Shown here: positions 37,323-44,878 of the stretch, piece by piece | How the letters are laid out: each line of letters starts with the position of its first letter | Numbering within the stretch: position 1 is the stretch's first letter | Assembly (NCBI GenBank): GCA_964599885.1 | Contig: CAZRHH010000019.1 | Coordinates: 1-45,531 of the forward strand | Direction of reading: 5' to 3' | DNA: 45,531 nt | Source of the DNA: CAZRHH01 sp964599885 | Lineage (GTDB): Bacteria > Chloroflexota > Dehalococcoidia > DSTF01 > JACRBR01 | Translations under genes and position numbers: made by a program | The notes under the pieces: generated by a model | Database searches by the model: none | Seen by the model: only the letters and a program-made list of their open reading frames with translations | What the model was told of the DNA's origin: nothing

Positions 37323-37634
37323 ATGAAACCACCGCTTGTCATTAGCTGGCTCGCGCTCCTCGTGTTCGTGCTCGTCGGCAGCGTCGTCTCCCTTCCGGGC
37401 GGCGCCACGATCAACGCGCTCTGGGTAGGCGCGCTCAGCGTGCTGTGCGGCTCGGCGCTGCTGGGGCTCCTCGTGAAGCTGCTTTCCCACACGCGGCCGG
37501 TCGACGACGTCGATATCGCCTACCCGTCATCGCACGCAGCGGCACTCAGCGCATCCGCAGTTGCCGGCGCATATTTCGTTGCCGATAGTGCGCATCTCCC
37601 GGACATCGGCACCGGCGCGAACATCGACTGCTAA
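37323..37634 (+). CDS. Small two-helix membrane protein, unknown function
   Basis: A 103-aa protein with two hydrophobic stretches: LVISWLALLVFVLVGSVVSL (about residues 5-24) and ALWVGALSVLCGSALLGLLV (about 32-51). The C-terminal half is polar, Ala/Ser/Asp-rich and probably extracellular or cytosolic tail. I recognise no family. The following membrane protein begins 2 nt after its stop, so they form a pair, and the -10 box directly before the ATG fits a leaderless first gene. The codon use looks like that of the neighbours. Confidence 0.65.
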   Translation: MKPPLVISWLALLVFVLVGSVVSLPGGATINALWVGALSVLCGSALLGLLVKLLSHTRPVDDVDIAYPSSHAAALSASAVAGAYFVADSAHLPDIGTGANIDC

Positions 37635-37636
37635 CG

Positions 37637-38017
37637 ATGGCTACAACGCGCGCGGACGTCCGCGGATCCAAACCAGCACGAAGCACACAGGACGCACCAG
37701 CGTCGACCAAAGACACGACCGTCTCTCCCGCCGCTCGATGGCAGTGGCGCACGTTCCCCGTCTTCTGCGCCTTCGTCGCTGGCCTGCTGATCGCCAGTTT
37801 GCTCAACCGTGAGACCGACACCAACGCCGAATCGATGATCCAGTATGCGGCGCTGCTCGGCGCCGGCTACATCGTTGCGCACCTCTTCGTCACCAACGTG
37901 ATCGTCGCCGGCCGCATCAAACGCCGCGACGCCATCCGCGCCCGCGGCGAAACGCCACCCGAAGACTTCGAGGACGACATCGTGTACCCGGACGCGGACG
38001 AACCCCGCATCAACTGA
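37637..38017 (+). CDS. Small membrane protein, unknown function
   Basis: A 126-aa protein. Residues 1-35 are polar with many Ala, Ser, Thr and Lys. Two hydrophobic segments follow, FPVFCAFVAGLLIASLL (about 40-56) and MIQYAALLGAGYIVAHLFVT (about 67-86). The C-terminus is charged and acidic, with a DFEDDIVYPDADEP tail. No family is recognised. It starts 2 nt after the previous membrane-protein gene, so both may act together. No catalytic motif or zinc site is visible. Confidence 0.65.
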   Translation: MATTRADVRGSKPARSTQDAPASTKDTTVSPAARWQWRTFPVFCAFVAGLLIASLLNRETDTNAESMIQYAALLGAGYIVAHLFVTNVIVAGRIKRRDAIRARGETPPEDFEDDIVYPDADEPRIN

Positions 38018-38104
38018 GCGCGAACCCACGGCGGCGGCGTTCCATCCTCTAGCCTCCATCCTCACAGTCCCCGTGAAACGCACTACGGCTCGCACAACAG
38101 CCAG

Positions 38105-38110
38105 TACACT
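38105..38110 (+). promoter_or_regulatory. -10 box of the VTT-domain gene, leaderless type
   Basis: TACACT, then 6 nt, then ATG 38117. No Shine-Dalgarno sequence. Confidence 0.4.
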
Positions 38111-38116
38111 GCCCCA

Positions 38117-38818
38117 ATGGCCCACGATCCCGCCCAGGACGACGATCTCCTCGGCCAGTCCGCAGAGACCGTCGCACGCCGCGCGGACACGCGCTTCGAC
38201 CGCTTCGTACTTCGCACGACGGCCTGGCTCGCCGAACACCAGCGCATCCGCCTCGTCGCCGCGATCGGGCTGCTGCTCGTGGCGCTGCTGCCGGGCCTGG
38301 TGCTGCTGTTCTATCCGGATCTCACGGACGGACTCGAGGGCTTCGGGTACTTCGGCGTCTTCCTCACTAACCTCGCCAGCACGGCGACGGTGTTCATCCC
38401 CGTCCCGGGGCTCACCGGCGCGGCGCAGTTGCTGATCATCCGGGAAGCCGACCGCGCCGGCTTCCCCTGGCTCGTCGGCATCGCCGGAGGCGCCGGGATG
38501 GCCGTCGGCGAAGTGACCGCGTATTACACGGGCTACCTCGGCTCGGAACTTGCGCGCGGCCGCGAGATCCCCGGTCCGAAGCGTTTTCGCGCCGCGATCG
38601 AGCGCATCGTCCGTGGCATCGACTGGCTGATGGACCGCTGGGGCATGGCGACGCTCTTCGTGCTGTCGGCGGTGCCGAATCCGCTGTTCGAAGTCGCCGG
38701 CATCACGGCGGGTTCGGTGAGAATGCCCTTCAAACGATTCTTCCCGGCTGTGACGGCGGGGAAGATCGTGCGGGGGTTGCTGCTGGCGTATCTGGGGCAC
38801 CGGCTGCCGTTTGTGTGA
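38117..38818 (+). CDS. VTT-domain (DedA/TVP38-like) membrane protein
   Basis: A 233-aa membrane protein of the VTT/SNARE-associated family. A polar N-terminus of about 40 residues is followed by a helix (LVAAIGLLLVALLPGLVLLF), the re-entrant region FIPVPGLTGAAQLL, and the pair GIAGGAGMAVGEVTAYYTGY and GMATLFVLSAVPNPLFEVAGITAG, in which the Glu, Pro and Gly of the family are kept. DedA-type proteins move or flip lipid carriers or affect proton-motive force; the specific lipid here is unknown. Length is typical. Alone in its transcription unit. Confidence 0.85.
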   Translation: MAHDPAQDDDLLGQSAETVARRADTRFDRFVLRTTAWLAEHQRIRLVAAIGLLLVALLPGLVLLFYPDLTDGLEGFGYFGVFLTNLASTATVFIPVPGLTGAAQLLIIREADRAGFPWLVGIAGGAGMAVGEVTAYYTGYLGSELARGREIPGPKRFRAAIERIVRGIDWLMDRWGMATLFVLSAVPNPLFEVAGITAGSVRMPFKRFFPAVTAGKIVRGLLLAYLGHRLPFV

Positions 38819-38918
38819 GTTGCGCGATGATGCCACAAACGCAGTCTGCCGGCGTGATGTACGATCCAATCCTCATGAGGCATACGGTGGCCGCGCCTGA
38901 GTGCGCGAATCAGGAAAC

Positions 38919-39536
38919 ATGAACGCTGAACTGGTTCTCGAGTACATCCAGACGCTCGTCTATCCGACTTTGATAGCAGCCGTGCTAGCGGGCGCCTTCC
39001 TGCTCTACCGCGCCGAGATTCGACACTTCCTCACGAACCTACGTGAGGCGTCGTTCGGAGGCGCGGCTGTTAGATCGGATCCGCCTCCCCCGCAGCCCAC
39101 CACTCTCATCGAAGCGACCGAACCCGTGGCGGTACCGCTTGAAAGCAAAGGCGAAGCCGATGCAGGTGCGGCGTTGAAGGGCGACTATCTTGAGTTGCTC
39201 ATCAGGTACGCGAATGCGAGAGAGGAACTTGGCTTTGAGAAAGCTTATCGCGGCATCTATGGCACTCAACTGCGATGCTTGCAGTTACTGGAGGTCGAAC
39301 GACAAAAGGGTGAGGACGGTCACGCGTGGACGCGTGAGGAGATTCGGGGATTGCATGCGTTACATGAAAGCAAGACTGACCATCCGATAACTTTCGAAGT
39401 ATGGCTTCGCTTTCTTTCGGAGGTCACTGGATTTGTGGAAGAGGATGAGAACGGTCGGTACCGACTCTCGGATGAAGGGCATGCGTTTCTGCTTTACCTC
39501 CATCACCAGTGGATACTTGCCGATCGCCCTTACTAG
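38919..39536 (+). CDS. Hypothetical protein with one N-terminal membrane segment
   Basis: A 205-aa protein I cannot assign. An N-terminal hydrophobic helix (LVYPTLIAAVLAGAFLLY) anchors it, and a Pro-rich linker (DPPPPQPT) follows at about residues 48-56. Residues about 80-205 form a soluble, probably helical and winged-helix-like domain with KGDYLELLIRYANAREELGF and WLRFLSEVTGFVEEDENGRY. The start at 38919 is chosen because AGGAA lies 4 nt upstream; a GTG six codons earlier lacks one. Base composition is visibly less GC-rich than the neighbouring genes, which suggests later acquisition. Its last 113 bases overlap the tail of a GNAT gene on the other strand. Confidence 0.65.
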   Translation: MNAELVLEYIQTLVYPTLIAAVLAGAFLLYRAEIRHFLTNLREASFGGAAVRSDPPPPQPTTLIEATEPVAVPLESKGEADAGAALKGDYLELLIRYANAREELGFEKAYRGIYGTQLRCLQLLEVERQKGEDGHAWTREEIRGLHALHESKTDHPITFEVWLRFLSEVTGFVEEDENGRYRLSDEGHAFLLYLHHQWILADRPY

Positions 39537-40029
39537 GTCGCAGTGCATCCGCGCTCCGGCTTCCCGCATCCCGTTTCTCGCTTCCCACGTCCCGCCGCAG
39601 CCACGCCACCCCCTCCACCTCGCACGGCCACTCCCCCCGCAACAACGGCCGATACCCCAGCCGGATCCAGAAATACATCGAGATTCCGTGCACAGCCGCC
39701 ACCGGCGCGAAGATCGTCCGCACGCCGCGCGCCCGCAATTCATCTTCGACCAGCGCCGCCGCCCGCATCCCCGCACCTCGCCGCGCTTCTGCAGCCGGCG
39801 TGCCTACGAACTCCACGATCGCGCACCCAGCGCGCGGTGCGTTGAGGCGGTACACCACCAAACCGACGGCACTGTCATCGCGCTCGATGACATGCACTGT
39901 GCGGCCATCAGTGATCGCGGCATCGGACGTGATCGTCGATGCGTCGTAGTCGACGGAGCCGGCGACGGCCGGGAGCCAACCGACGAGCCATGTGCGATCG
40001 GCGTCGCGGAGTTCGCGGAGTACGATCAT
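39424..40029 (-). CDS. GNAT-family acetyltransferase, C-terminal tail doubtful
   Basis: The frame gives 201 residues. Residues 1-145 form a GNAT domain: CAIVEFVGTPAAEARRGAGM with the acetyl-CoA loop RRGAGM, and MYFWIRLGYRPLLRGEWP at the end. The last 50 or so residues, after VAWLRRD, look unlike a protein: they are charged, low in hydrophobics, and are read from a spacer repeat and then from the complement of the neighbouring gene's 3' end. The true end is probably near 39590, with the stop lost by a small frameshift or mutation. The GNAT part is a good call; the substrate is unknown. Confidence 0.7.
   Translation of the reverse strand: MIVLRELRDADRTWLVGWLPAVAGSVDYDASTITSDAAITDGRTVHVIERDDSAVGLVVYRLNAPRAGCAIVEFVGTPAAEARRGAGMRAAALVEDELRARGVRTIFAPVAAVHGISMYFWIRLGYRPLLRGEWPCEVEGVAWLRRDVGSEKRDAGSRSADALRPSKGDRQVSTGDGGKAETHALHPRVGTDRSHPLPQIQ
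39561..39592. repeat. Purine/pyrimidine-biased spacer repeat, copy 2
   Basis: TTTCTCGCTTCCCACGTCCC resembles the tract at 11601-11630 (CTTCTCGCTTCCCAACTCC) and the one at 15390-15411. All are pyrimidine-rich on the plus strand. Confidence 0.4.
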
Positions 40030-40102
40030 CGAGGCACTACCGGGAGAATGGAGGGACGAACCTCTGAGTCCGTTTTGGTGGGCGCATCAAGGAGATTCAC
40101 GA

Positions 40103-40351
40103 TCACTTCCGCCGGCGACGCCGCCGCTCGTGCAAGGCTCTGGCGCCGTCCGCGATCCACGCGATGGCCGCCACTCTTGTTCCAACGTACGCCAATGTGT
40201 ACTGAATATCGAGGTACATAAAGAGCAGCGACACGCCGGCGAGAACCAATAGCGCGATCCGCAGTCCCGATGCGAACGGGTAGTGAGCAGTTTCGACGAA
40301 GCGCGTTCGCAACCGATCCAACCATCCCGTTTCTCCGCCGCCGGCCCGCAC
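40103..40351 (-). CDS. Small membrane protein after dinG
   Basis: An 82-aa protein with one or two hydrophobic stretches (GLRIALLVLAGVSLLFMYLD, then TLAYVGTRVAAIAWIA) and a very basic C-terminus (HERRRRRRK). I recognise no family. The GTG at 40351 is chosen as start because GGAG, overlapping the dinG stop, lies 5 nt upstream; an ATG inside dinG 15 bases earlier is also possible. It follows dinG with one base between, so the genes are coupled. A tie to DNA repair cannot be inferred beyond position. Confidence 0.55.
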   Translation of the reverse strand: MRAGGGETGWLDRLRTRFVETAHYPFASGLRIALLVLAGVSLLFMYLDIQYTLAYVGTRVAAIAWIADGARALHERRRRRRK

Positions 40352-40352
40352 C

Positions 40353-43196
40353 TTATCTCCGCCCATCTGTGACATCTGTGGATAACCCCCGCCCCAACCA
40401 CGCCGCCACCTCATCCGGCAACTCGCGCGCCGGCAACTCTCGCAGCGTGCACGACGGCAGCGACCGCACGAACGCCTCGCCGTACTGCTTGCTCCGGAGG
40501 CGCCGATCGAGCACCACCAGCACGCCGCGATCCGTCTTGCGCCGGATCAGCCGCCCGAACCCCTGCTTGAACCGCAAGATCGCCTGCGGCAGCGCGAACT
40601 CGTCGAACGGCCGGTCGAACAACTCGCTGCGCGCCTGGTAGATCGGGTCCGACGGCACCGGAAACGGCAGCTTCGCGATCACCAGCAGCGACAGCGCCTC
40701 GCCGGTGACGTCGACGCCCTCCCAAAAGCTCGCCGCCCCCAGCACGACGCAACGATGATTATCGCGCAGCGTCGCCAGCAACTGCCGTGGCGGCCCGTCA
40801 ATACCCTGTCCCAGCACGAGGATCTCCTGCTCCTCGAGCGGCCGCTTGATCCCGTTGTACGCCGTCCGCAGCGCCGCGTGCGACGTGAACAACACAAGCG
40901 CCCGACCCTCGCTCGCCTGCACCATTTCGATCAGCGCCGACTGCACCGCGGCTGCGTAGCCCGGCGAGTTCGGCTCCGGCATGTCGCTCGGCGTCAGGAT
41001 CAGCGTCGACGCGCGATAGTCGAACGGCGAGCCGAGCAGTAGTTCGCGCGCATCCTCCGCGCCCAGCCGCTGCTTCATGTAGCCGAAGCTGTCCTCCGTC
41101 GTCAGCGTCGCGCTCGTCAGAACGACGCTGTCTTTCGACGCGAACAGCCCCGCCTTCAGCTTGTCCGCCACACCCAGCGGTGCGCTCGCCAGCGACGGCG
41201 ATGCGTCGCGGCGGCCGAGAGTGAGCCAGCAGATCGTCTCGCGATCGTCCTCGCCGATGATCCGCGTGATGCCGGCGCGCAGCTTCTCGCCCTGCTCGTA
41301 CGCGTCCGCGGCATCGCCCGCCACCGCGTCGCGATCGAGAATGTCCGACGGGTTGATCTGCGCCAGCATGTCGCTGATCTCGTCGGTCATGCTTGCGACG
41401 CCCGCCAGCACGTCGTTGGTCTCGAACCACGCGGACTCGACGTTCGTCCAGTCTGGCTGCACGCGCATCGAACGATTGATCGTGATCCGGTCGTCGTAGT
41501 CGCCGCGCTCGCTCGCGTGCTGCTGCCCGAACGCCTGCGCCGCCCGAAAGAACACCGGCACCGAATCGCGCGCGCGCGTCACCGCCGGCGCCAGCGTGCG
41601 CGCCATCTGATTCAGCTGCGGCGCCGCACTCAACACCTGCTGAGACGCGCGCGTGGCGTTTGCGATCGTCCCGACGAGGCCGCCTTCGCCGCCGCGCGTG
41701 CCGCGCGTGTGCAACCGGTCGAGCCAGTCCATCACGTCGGCTTCCGACGCCGTGAACCCGAACTGGCTCGTCGCTTCGTCCTCAAGATGATGCGCCTCGT
41801 CGACGACGAGATGCTTGTACTCCGGCAGCACGTTGCCGCCCGTCGTCACGTCCGACAGCAGCAGCGAGTGGTTGACGACGAGGAGATGCGCCGCCTCCGC
41901 CTTCCGCCGTGCGCGATGCAGGAAGCACGTCCCGTCGCGCACGAACGCGCACTGCATCGTCAGGCAGCCACCCTCTTGCGCGCTCATCCGCGACCACGCC
42001 GCATCCTCTTCGCGCCGCAACGCCAGCTCCGCACGGTCGCCCGTATCCGTTTGCCCCAGCCAGAACAGCAGCCGCACGAGCACCCGCGCTTCTTCCGACG
42101 ACAGCACCGCACTGCGCAGCGCGGACGACCAGCGCAACAAGCAGAGGTAGTTGCGGCGACCCTTCAGCTGCGCCACCTGTAGCGAGTCCGCGTCGATCCC
42201 GGCCGACTCGAGCAGTGCCCGCGCGATCGGGATGTCCTGCCCCGTAAGTTGTTCCTGCAAATTGATCGTGTTCGTCGAGATCACGGTGCGCGCGTTGTTG
42301 CGCACCGCGTGCAGCGCCGACGGCACCAGGTACGACAACGACTTTCCGACGCCCGTTCCCGCTTCGACGATCAGTTCACCGCCGTCCGACAGCGTCTCGC
42401 CGATCGCTCGCGCCATCGCCGATTGCTCCGGCCGCTCTTCGAACTCCTCGAGCGCGTCTCGCGCCGCCGCCGACGTGATCAGCGCCGCCGACTCCTCCGG
42501 ATCGACGTACACGCGCCGCGTCGACGGCACCAACGCATCGCCAATCGGCGCTGGCGCTTTCACGAACCCGTGTACGAAACCTTCGCGTTCGCCCTCGCCA
42601 GCCACCCGCTCACGCTCCGAAGCGATCTCGCGAAACAGATGCCGCAGGGGCCAGTCGCTCGCCGAAGCGATGCGCTCCGCCTCGACCAGCAAATCCGCCG
42701 GCGAGGCCGCCAGCCGCTCGCGCAACGCCACGAACACCTGCCGCGCCGCGTCGGCGTCCGCCATCGCGCGGTGCCTCGTCGGAAACTCGATGCCGAGGCG
42801 CTCGGCGATGGCGCCGAGCGATCGGCCATGCTGCATGTTCGGCAGCATGAGGCCGGCGAGTTCGAACGTGTCGTACGTTGGCCCGAAGACCTGCACCCCG
42901 TCCCGCTGCAGAAACGTCGTATCGAACGTCGGATTCTGCCCGACGATCGGATCCAGCCCGATAAAGTCTTCTATCTCGCGTGCCACAGTGCTGAACAGCG
43001 GCGCCGTCTCCAGCTCCGCCGGATCGATCCCAGTCAGCATCGCAATCCGATACTCCAGCTGCCGCCCAGGATTGATCAGCGATTGGTACGTCGAAAGAAC
43101 GCCCGACGCGTCGAAGCGGATCGCCGCGACTTCGATAATCTGATCGTGGTCGGGGTCAAGACCCGTCGTCTCAAGGTCAATGGAAACGTACGCCAA
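40353..43196 (-). CDS. dinG: DinG-type DNA helicase with N-terminal exonuclease domain
   Basis: A 947-aa XPD/DinG-family superfamily-2 helicase that unwinds DNA 5'-3' in repair and at R-loops. The N-terminal DEDDh exonuclease domain has DLETTG, NPTFDTTF and HRAMADADAA. The helicase part has Walker A EAGTGVGKSL, DEAHHLEDEA for motif II, and the C-terminal VVLGAASFWEGVDV and QGFGRLIRRKTDRGVLVVLD. The Fe-S cluster domain is read from CLLRW, CLTMQC and DGTCFLHRA, so the four Cys seem to be present. The exonuclease-helicase fusion is known from Firmicutes and other phyla. The start is a TTG at 43196 with no Shine-Dalgarno sequence; TAGAAC lies 7 nt before it. Confidence 0.93.
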   Translation of the reverse strand: MAYVSIDLETTGLDPDHDQIIEVAAIRFDASGVLSTYQSLINPGRQLEYRIAMLTGIDPAELETAPLFSTVAREIEDFIGLDPIVGQNPTFDTTFLQRDGVQVFGPTYDTFELAGLMLPNMQHGRSLGAIAERLGIEFPTRHRAMADADAARQVFVALRERLAASPADLLVEAERIASASDWPLRHLFREIASERERVAGEGEREGFVHGFVKAPAPIGDALVPSTRRVYVDPEESAALITSAAARDALEEFEERPEQSAMARAIGETLSDGGELIVEAGTGVGKSLSYLVPSALHAVRNNARTVISTNTINLQEQLTGQDIPIARALLESAGIDADSLQVAQLKGRRNYLCLLRWSSALRSAVLSSEEARVLVRLLFWLGQTDTGDRAELALRREEDAAWSRMSAQEGGCLTMQCAFVRDGTCFLHRARRKAEAAHLLVVNHSLLLSDVTTGGNVLPEYKHLVVDEAHHLEDEATSQFGFTASEADVMDWLDRLHTRGTRGGEGGLVGTIANATRASQQVLSAAPQLNQMARTLAPAVTRARDSVPVFFRAAQAFGQQHASERGDYDDRITINRSMRVQPDWTNVESAWFETNDVLAGVASMTDEISDMLAQINPSDILDRDAVAGDAADAYEQGEKLRAGITRIIGEDDRETICWLTLGRRDASPSLASAPLGVADKLKAGLFASKDSVVLTSATLTTEDSFGYMKQRLGAEDARELLLGSPFDYRASTLILTPSDMPEPNSPGYAAAVQSALIEMVQASEGRALVLFTSHAALRTAYNGIKRPLEEQEILVLGQGIDGPPRQLLATLRDNHRCVVLGAASFWEGVDVTGEALSLLVIAKLPFPVPSDPIYQARSELFDRPFDEFALPQAILRFKQGFGRLIRRKTDRGVLVVLDRRLRSKQYGEAFVRSLPSCTLRELPARELPDEVAAWLGRGLSTDVTDGRR

Positions 43197-43350
43197 GGAG
43201 GTGGTTCTAGGGCCGAAGCGAGGCGGGAAGGATGCGCGATTGCGGCACCTTCACCCGCGTCGTTCGGCGCGTGCGGTCAGATTCTAGCATGGGACGCGCG
43301 ACAGACTATGTCGCCCCACAAGAGCGCGCGTATCAGCCAGAAAACGAGGG

Positions 43351-43372
43351 TAGCTGCGGAGCTTAGCTCCGG
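43351..43372. repeat. REP-like palindrome, copy A
   Basis: TAGCTGCGGAGCTTAGCTCC followed by GG. The arms GGAGCT and AGCTCC form a hairpin. A near-identical copy with one extra base lies at 44378-44401. Confidence 0.6.
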
Positions 43373-43411
43373 CGACGTGCGTCGTGATGGCGAATCACGT
43401 TCGCCTCGTGG

Positions 43412-43430
43412 CACGGGCTTTCAGCCCGTG
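43412..43430. repeat. Palindrome CACGGGCT/AGCCCGTG
   Basis: An 8-bp perfect stem with a TTC loop between dinG and the PHP gene, about 40 bp from copy A. Possibly a bidirectional transcript end for the two leftward genes. Confidence 0.55.
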
Positions 43431-43545
43431 TCACCCTGGCACGCCGCCCGCCCATAACGCCGGAGTCGCACGTTTGCGCAAGAAAACGCCGCGCTCGATC
43501 CATCCTCCAGCCGCTACCCTCCAGTGCCCGAAAACAGGCCGGAAA

Positions 43546-44271
43546 CTATGTCGCCAATCCAGGCGCAGCTTCTTCGAGGCTGTCTTCCGTAAAGTACGTC
43601 AGCTTTCCCTGTAGCAACCCGTGGTGCGCGTGGAACCGCCCGCCGCGCAGTTCCTCGACCATCTCCTCCGGCGTCGACAGCTCCTTCTCGAACACCGTGC
43701 AATAGAACCCGATGCCCGATGTCGAGTGCGCGTCGCTGCCGCCCGTCACCGGCTTGCCCAGCGCCTTCGCGACGCGCAGCGCGAACAGGTTCTCACGCGG
43801 CGTGTTCGCCCCATTCAGCGCCTCGACCGCATCGACGAGCCCGAACACCGGCATCCGCTCGGCCGCCTGCTCCGGCGTCATCGTGAATGGCTCCTTGCCC
43901 TGCTTGCGGAAGTACACCGGGTCGAACCAGTGCCGGAACGGATGCGCCACCGCCATGAACCCGCCGACGTCATCGAGCACGCGCCGCAGCTCCTCCGCGC
44001 GCCGAATCCCCGGCATGTACTGCTTCAGCCCGACGACGATCATGTGGCCGAGGTCCGTCGACACTTCCATGCCGTTGTTCACGAACAGCGGTGCGTGCGT
44101 CTCGCGATATTCCTTGAGCTTGAACGTATCCCACAACCGGTCGTGCTCGGTAATGTTGATGCCCGTGAGTCCGCGCGCTTTCGCCTCCTCGGCGAGATCC
44201 TCCGGCGCAAGCCCGCTGTCGGAAGCACCGGCGGTCGTATGGATGTGCATGTCGATGATCGTTCCGGGCAT
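43546..44271 (-). CDS. PHP-domain metal-dependent hydrolase
   Basis: A 241-aa PHP-fold protein. Metal ligands are visible as MHIHTTAG (about residue 8), NITEHDRLWD, and later FMAVAHPFRHW and TGGSDAHSTSGIG. PHP proteins bind Zn or Mn and act as phosphoesterases, for example on oligoribonucleotide or histidinol phosphates; the substrate is unknown. The start at 44271 is chosen because the first metal motif follows directly; the upstream in-frame stretch is not similar to any family. TATACT lies 10 nt upstream on the same strand and there is no Shine-Dalgarno sequence. Confidence 0.88.
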   Translation of the reverse strand: MPGTIIDMHIHTTAGASDSGLAPEDLAEEAKARGLTGINITEHDRLWDTFKLKEYRETHAPLFVNNGMEVSTDLGHMIVVGLKQYMPGIRRAEELRRVLDDVGGFMAVAHPFRHWFDPVYFRKQGKEPFTMTPEQAAERMPVFGLVDAVEALNGANTPRENLFALRVAKALGKPVTGGSDAHSTSGIGFYCTVFEKELSTPEEMVEELRGGRFHAHHGLLQGKLTYFTEDSLEEAAPGLAT

Positions 44272-44281
44272 ATCGGAGGCG

Positions 44282-44287
44282 AGTATA
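44282..44287 (-). promoter_or_regulatory. -10 box of the PHP gene
   Basis: TATACT on the minus strand, 10 nt before the start at 44271. The leader, if any, is only a few bases. Confidence 0.45.
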
Positions 44288-44377
44288 ACAACGCCACCCC
44301 GCAAGCGGCGCCCGCACCGTTCAGACCTGTCCGTCGCCATCGCCGCGGATGAGGTTCGTGCTGCGAAGCGCGCAATG

Positions 44378-44401
44378 TAGCCGCGGAGCTTCAGCTCCGC
44401 C
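44378..44401. repeat. REP-like palindrome, copy B
   Basis: TAGCCGCGGAGCTTCAGCTC followed by CGCC; it shares the GGAGCTT(C)AGCTCC core and flanks with copy A at 43351-43372. Both are in spacers on either side of the PHP gene. Confidence 0.6.
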
Positions 44402-44461
44402 CACGTCATCCACCACCGCGATGATCATCACACGCAACGGCGTTCAACCACCCCAACCCAC

Positions 44462-44878
44462 CTACCCGACCGACGCCAACCACGGCAGCGCCCACCCAAA
44501 CGCCGCCACGAACACCAGCGCGCCTGCTGCTGCGTACCGCCGCACCGACGGCACCACGAACGCCGGGATAACGATCACTGCCGTCAGCGCGATGACGATC
44601 AACGTGTACGCGAAGTTCGGGCTGCCGAGGCCGCCGTCGGGTCGGCTGTCCTCGACACCCGCGAGCAGCAGCCCCAGGATCATCCCGACCGCTGTGAAGA
44701 GCAGCATCGCCGCAAAGTGCAGCACGACCGACAGCGCCACCATGTTGGTGCCAGGCGGCGCGACGCGCTGCGCCACGCCGGAGCGATCGTTCGACGCGAT
44801 CAGCGCGATGGCGGCGATCGGCGCCACCGCCAGCGAGAGCGCAAAGCCGACGATGAAGCCGGCGAAGACTTCGGCCAC
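44462..44878 (-). CDS. Four-helix membrane protein, unknown function
   Basis: A 138-aa hydrophobic protein with about four helices: FIVGFALSLAVAPIAAIALI, VALSVVLHFAAMLLFTAVGM, AYTLIVIALTAVIVIPAFVV, and YAAAGALVFVAAFGWALPWL. I recognise no family and see no conserved charged residue in the membrane parts. The GTG start shares its first base with the last base of the ispE stop (TAGTG), so translation is coupled to ispE. No Shine-Dalgarno sequence is apparent. Confidence 0.7.
   Translation of the reverse strand: MAEVFAGFIVGFALSLAVAPIAAIALIASNDRSGVAQRVAPPGTNMVALSVVLHFAAMLLFTAVGMILGLLLAGVEDSRPDGGLGSPNFAYTLIVIALTAVIVIPAFVVPSVRRYAAAGALVFVAAFGWALPWLASVG

Larger units (their letters stand above)
43197..43545. 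other. Intergenic region with hairpin repeats
   Basis: No gene is seen in these 349 bp. It holds two hairpins (43351-43372 and 43412-43430) and a minus-strand TAGAAT at 43281-43286 that may be a second dinG promoter. Its end (CCATCCTCCAGCC near 43500) resembles CCATCCTCTAGCC at about 38042. Confidence 0.5.

Noticed and set aside
37323..38017. Toxin-antitoxin pair
   Set aside because: The two adjacent small genes encode membrane proteins with no toxin, antitoxin or DNA-binding motif.
37631..38869. Open frame of 412 codons on the minus strand across the VTT-domain gene
   Set aside because: It is opposite to genes with clear membrane-protein patterns and crosses several spacers; shadow frame.
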